7,089 bases of DNA from Solirubrobacterales bacterium (GTDB lineage: Bacteria; Actinomycetota; Thermoleophilia; Solirubrobacterales; Solirubrobacteraceae): positions 1 to 7,089 of the forward strand of contig PMKB01000009.1 in assembly GCA_003157595.1 (NCBI GenBank), written 5' to 3'. The notes under the pieces are model-generated. The model was not told where the DNA came from. It did no database searches and was given only the letters and a program-made list of their open reading frames with translations. The position numbers were made by a program, and so were the translations under genes. This document shows positions 5,621 through 7,089 of this stretch, piece by piece. Numbering within the stretch: the first letter of the stretch is position 1; the number at the start of each line of letters is the position of its first letter.

Positions 5621-6604
5621 GTGGAACAGAGAGTGCTCGAACGTGTGGGGCGGTCCGTTGGCGTGGTGGGCCTGGGCGCCTGGCAGCTCGGCGCCGATTG
5701 GGGTGAGATCGGCGACGAGGACGCTGCGGCTGTGCTGGACGCCGCGCTGGACGCCGGCGTCACCTTCATCGACACAGCCGATGTCTACGGCGACGGGCGT
5801 AGCGAGCGCAGTTGCGCCAAGCTGCTTGCCCGACGGCCCGACGCCGGCGTCATGATCGCCACCAAGATGGGCCGGCGCCTGCCCCAGCTGGCGGAGAACT
5901 ACAGCCGCGAGAACTTTCTCGCCTGGAACGATCGCTCGCGGCAAAACCTCGGCGTCGACACGATCGATCTCGTCCAGCTGCACTGCCCGCCGGCGGCGGT
6001 CTACGACGACGACGCCGTGTTCGACACGCTCGACGAGATGGTGGCGGACGGCCGGATCCGCCGCTACGGCGTGTCCGTCGAGACCTGTGACGAGGCGCTT
6101 GCGGCGATCGCGCGCCCGAACGTCGCGAGCATCCAGATCATCCTCAACTGTTTGCGCCTCAAGCCGCTCGAGCAGGTGCTTCCCGCCGCGCGAGAGGCGG
6201 GCGTGGCGATCATCGCCAGAGTGCCACTCGCTTCGGGCCTGCTGTCGGGGCGCTACGACGAGCACACGACGTTTGCCGCCGACGATCACCGCAACTACAA
6301 CCGCCACGGCGAGGCCTTCGATGTGGGGGAGACGTTCTCCGGTGTCCCGTTCGATGTGGGCCTGGAGGCGGTCCGCCGGCTGGCCGCTGTCGTGCCGGCC
6401 GGCTGCGCGATGGCGCAATTCGCGCTCCGCTGGATCATCGACCAGCCCGGCGTCTCGGTCGTGATCCCCGGCGCGCGCAGTCCGGACCAGGCTCGAGCGA
6501 ACGCGGCGAGCGCCGCGCTTTCGAATCTGTCCGGCGAGCAGCTTGCGGCGGTGGCGGAGATCTACGACGAGCTGATCCGCCCGCAGGTACATGGGCGCTG
6601 GTGA
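5621..6604 (+). CDS. Aldo/keto reductase
   Basis: A 327-residue NADPH-dependent oxidoreductase with the (beta/alpha)8 barrel typical of aldo/keto reductases, full length. Counting from GTG 5621, the catalytic tetrad is complete: Asp51 and Tyr56 in FIDTADVYG, Lys82 in ATKMG, and His121 in VQLHCPP. The cofactor-binding C-terminal half has ARVPLASGLLSG, the FALRWI segment and VSVVIPGARSPDQARANA. A characteristic insert DDHRNYNRHGEAFDVGETF marks the bacterial AKR subgroup with this barrel extension. GTG 5621 is chosen because the protein then begins VEQRVLERVGRSVGVVGLGAWQLG, like family N-termini. A longer frame from 5573 would only add residues translated from the tandem repeat. The cytosolic protein probably reduces aldehydes or ketones; the substrate is unknown. 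Its 3' end overlaps antisense with the frame of the PAS protein gene. Confidence 0.92.
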   Translation: MEQRVLERVGRSVGVVGLGAWQLGADWGEIGDEDAAAVLDAALDAGVTFIDTADVYGDGRSERSCAKLLARRPDAGVMIATKMGRRLPQLAENYSRENFLAWNDRSRQNLGVDTIDLVQLHCPPAAVYDDDAVFDTLDEMVADGRIRRYGVSVETCDEALAAIARPNVASIQIILNCLRLKPLEQVLPAAREAGVAIIARVPLASGLLSGRYDEHTTFAADDHRNYNRHGEAFDVGETFSGVPFDVGLEAVRRLAAVVPAGCAMAQFALRWIIDQPGVSVVIPGARSPDQARANAASAALSNLSGEQLAAVAEIYDELIRPQVHGRW

Positions 6605-7089
6605 GTTCGCGGCGCCGCTCGGTTTCCTTGCGCTCGGTGATGTCATTGAGGCTAAGGCGGTAATTGGCCTCGTGGGTTATCGGGTCCTCCGCGGCGATGC
6701 CATACAACCTCACCGTCAAGCAGCCGCCCGTGGCGGTCCTGAGCGTCTGCTCGCCGGTCTGCCGGGTCCGCGAGCGCAACACTTGATGGCAGTATTTATC
6801 GAAGGAGTCCTGCGCGTCGGCCGGGATGAAGCGCGTGATCCTTTGGTGCACCAGCTCCTTTCGCGCCAGGCCCAGCAGGCTGGCCGCGGCGAGATTGGCT
6901 TCCAGCACCTCCCCGCGCTCACCCAAAGTCAGCAGGGCGACAGGCGCGAAGTCGTAGAGATCCGAGTAGCGGTTGCGGACCTCTTCCAGCTCCAGTTGGC
7001 TCCGGCGCAGTTCGTCATTCTGCATTTCCAACTCGACCTGCTGGACCTGAAGGTCGTGGACCAACTTCTGCGCGTCCTGCTCCGGGATC
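6435..7089 (-). CDS. PAS-domain sensor protein, N-terminal part only, output domain lost (5' end outside window)
   Basis: The minus-strand frame is open at the right edge, so the true start lies outside; the TTG at 7064 is just an internal or alternative start. Counting from it, residues 1-35 are a helical region (LQVQQVELEMQNDELRRSQ). A PAS domain follows at about 32-146: YSDLYDFAPVALLTL, GEVLEANLAAASLLG, and the terminal NDITERK. In the family this segment is followed by a histidine kinase, GGDEF or other output domain. Here the frame meets the reductase stop codon at residue ~154, and the last 56 residues are only the antisense of the reductase, rich in Arg, Pro and Ser, ending at a stop at 6435. 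The gene therefore looks truncated by a rearrangement with a breakpoint near 6600-6625. It may be a pseudogene or a standalone PAS protein. Real coding sequence probably ends near 6605. Confidence 0.75.
   Translation of the reverse strand, partial: IPEQDAQKLVHDLQVQQVELEMQNDELRRSQLELEEVRNRYSDLYDFAPVALLTLGERGEVLEANLAAASLLGLARKELVHQRITRFIPADAQDSFDKYCHQVLRSRTRQTGEQTLRTATGGCLTVRLYGIAAEDPITHEANYRLSLNDITERKETERRRELTSAHVPAGGSARRRSPPPPQAARRTDSKARRSPRSLEPGPDCARRGSRPRRRAGR

Noticed and set aside
5315..6646. Long minus-strand open frame (443 codons) opposite DedA and the reductase
   Set aside because: It is antisense to two clear protein families, has no recognisable domain and is Arg/Ala/His-rich, as expected of high-GC shadow frames.
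1..7089. A defence, toxin-antitoxin or secondary-metabolite cluster
   Set aside because: The gene families present are unrelated housekeeping, signalling or transport types with large gaps, and none is a hallmark of such systems.

Overview
The window looks like chromosomal DNA of a high-GC bacterium, most likely an actinomycetote. Thermoleophilia/Solirubrobacterales is a reasonable guess, because a secreted glutamic peptidase carrying this type of Ig-like module, a BldC-like small HTH protein and an actinobacterial-style leaderless start all fit there. This placement is inference from gene content and composition. No rRNA, tRNA, CRISPR array, insertion sequence or phage gene is visible.

Layout, left to right. 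(1) Positions 1-1061 hold the 3' part of a hybrid sensor histidine kinase: end of the dimerisation helix, ATPase domain and C-terminal receiver domain. (2) Positions 1216-1473 encode a small MerR/excisionase-type DNA-binding protein whose 3' end carries an out-of-frame 56-bp tandem duplication. (3) About 330 bp of non-coding DNA follows, with a good sigma70-type promoter candidate (1685-1713) overlapped by an inverted repeat. (4) Positions 1807-3024 encode an MFS efflux-type transporter. (5) Positions 3156-4748 encode a secreted or lipid-anchored family G1 (eqolisin) glutamic peptidase with two N-terminal Ig-like modules. (6) Positions 4939-5544 encode a divergent DedA-family membrane protein. 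(7) Three perfect 13-bp tandem repeats and a hairpin (5548-5604) lead into a probable leaderless promoter/start for (8) an aldo/keto reductase at 5621-6604. (9) On the minus strand, running in from the right edge, is the N-terminal part of a PAS sensor protein. Its output domain is missing and its reading frame runs antisense through the 3' end of the reductase.

The plus-strand genes are co-directional but separated by 76-333 bp, so they are probably mostly independent transcription units and not one operon. The contents are a mix of signal transduction (hybrid kinase, PAS remnant), regulation (small HTH), membrane functions (MFS, DedA), secreted proteolysis (G1 peptidase) and redox metabolism (AKR). 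No shared pathway is evident. I did not find a convincing undescribed multi-gene system. The most unusual items are the frameshifting duplication in the HTH gene, the repeat/hairpin array before the reductase, the G1 peptidase architecture and the truncated PAS gene with its antisense tail.
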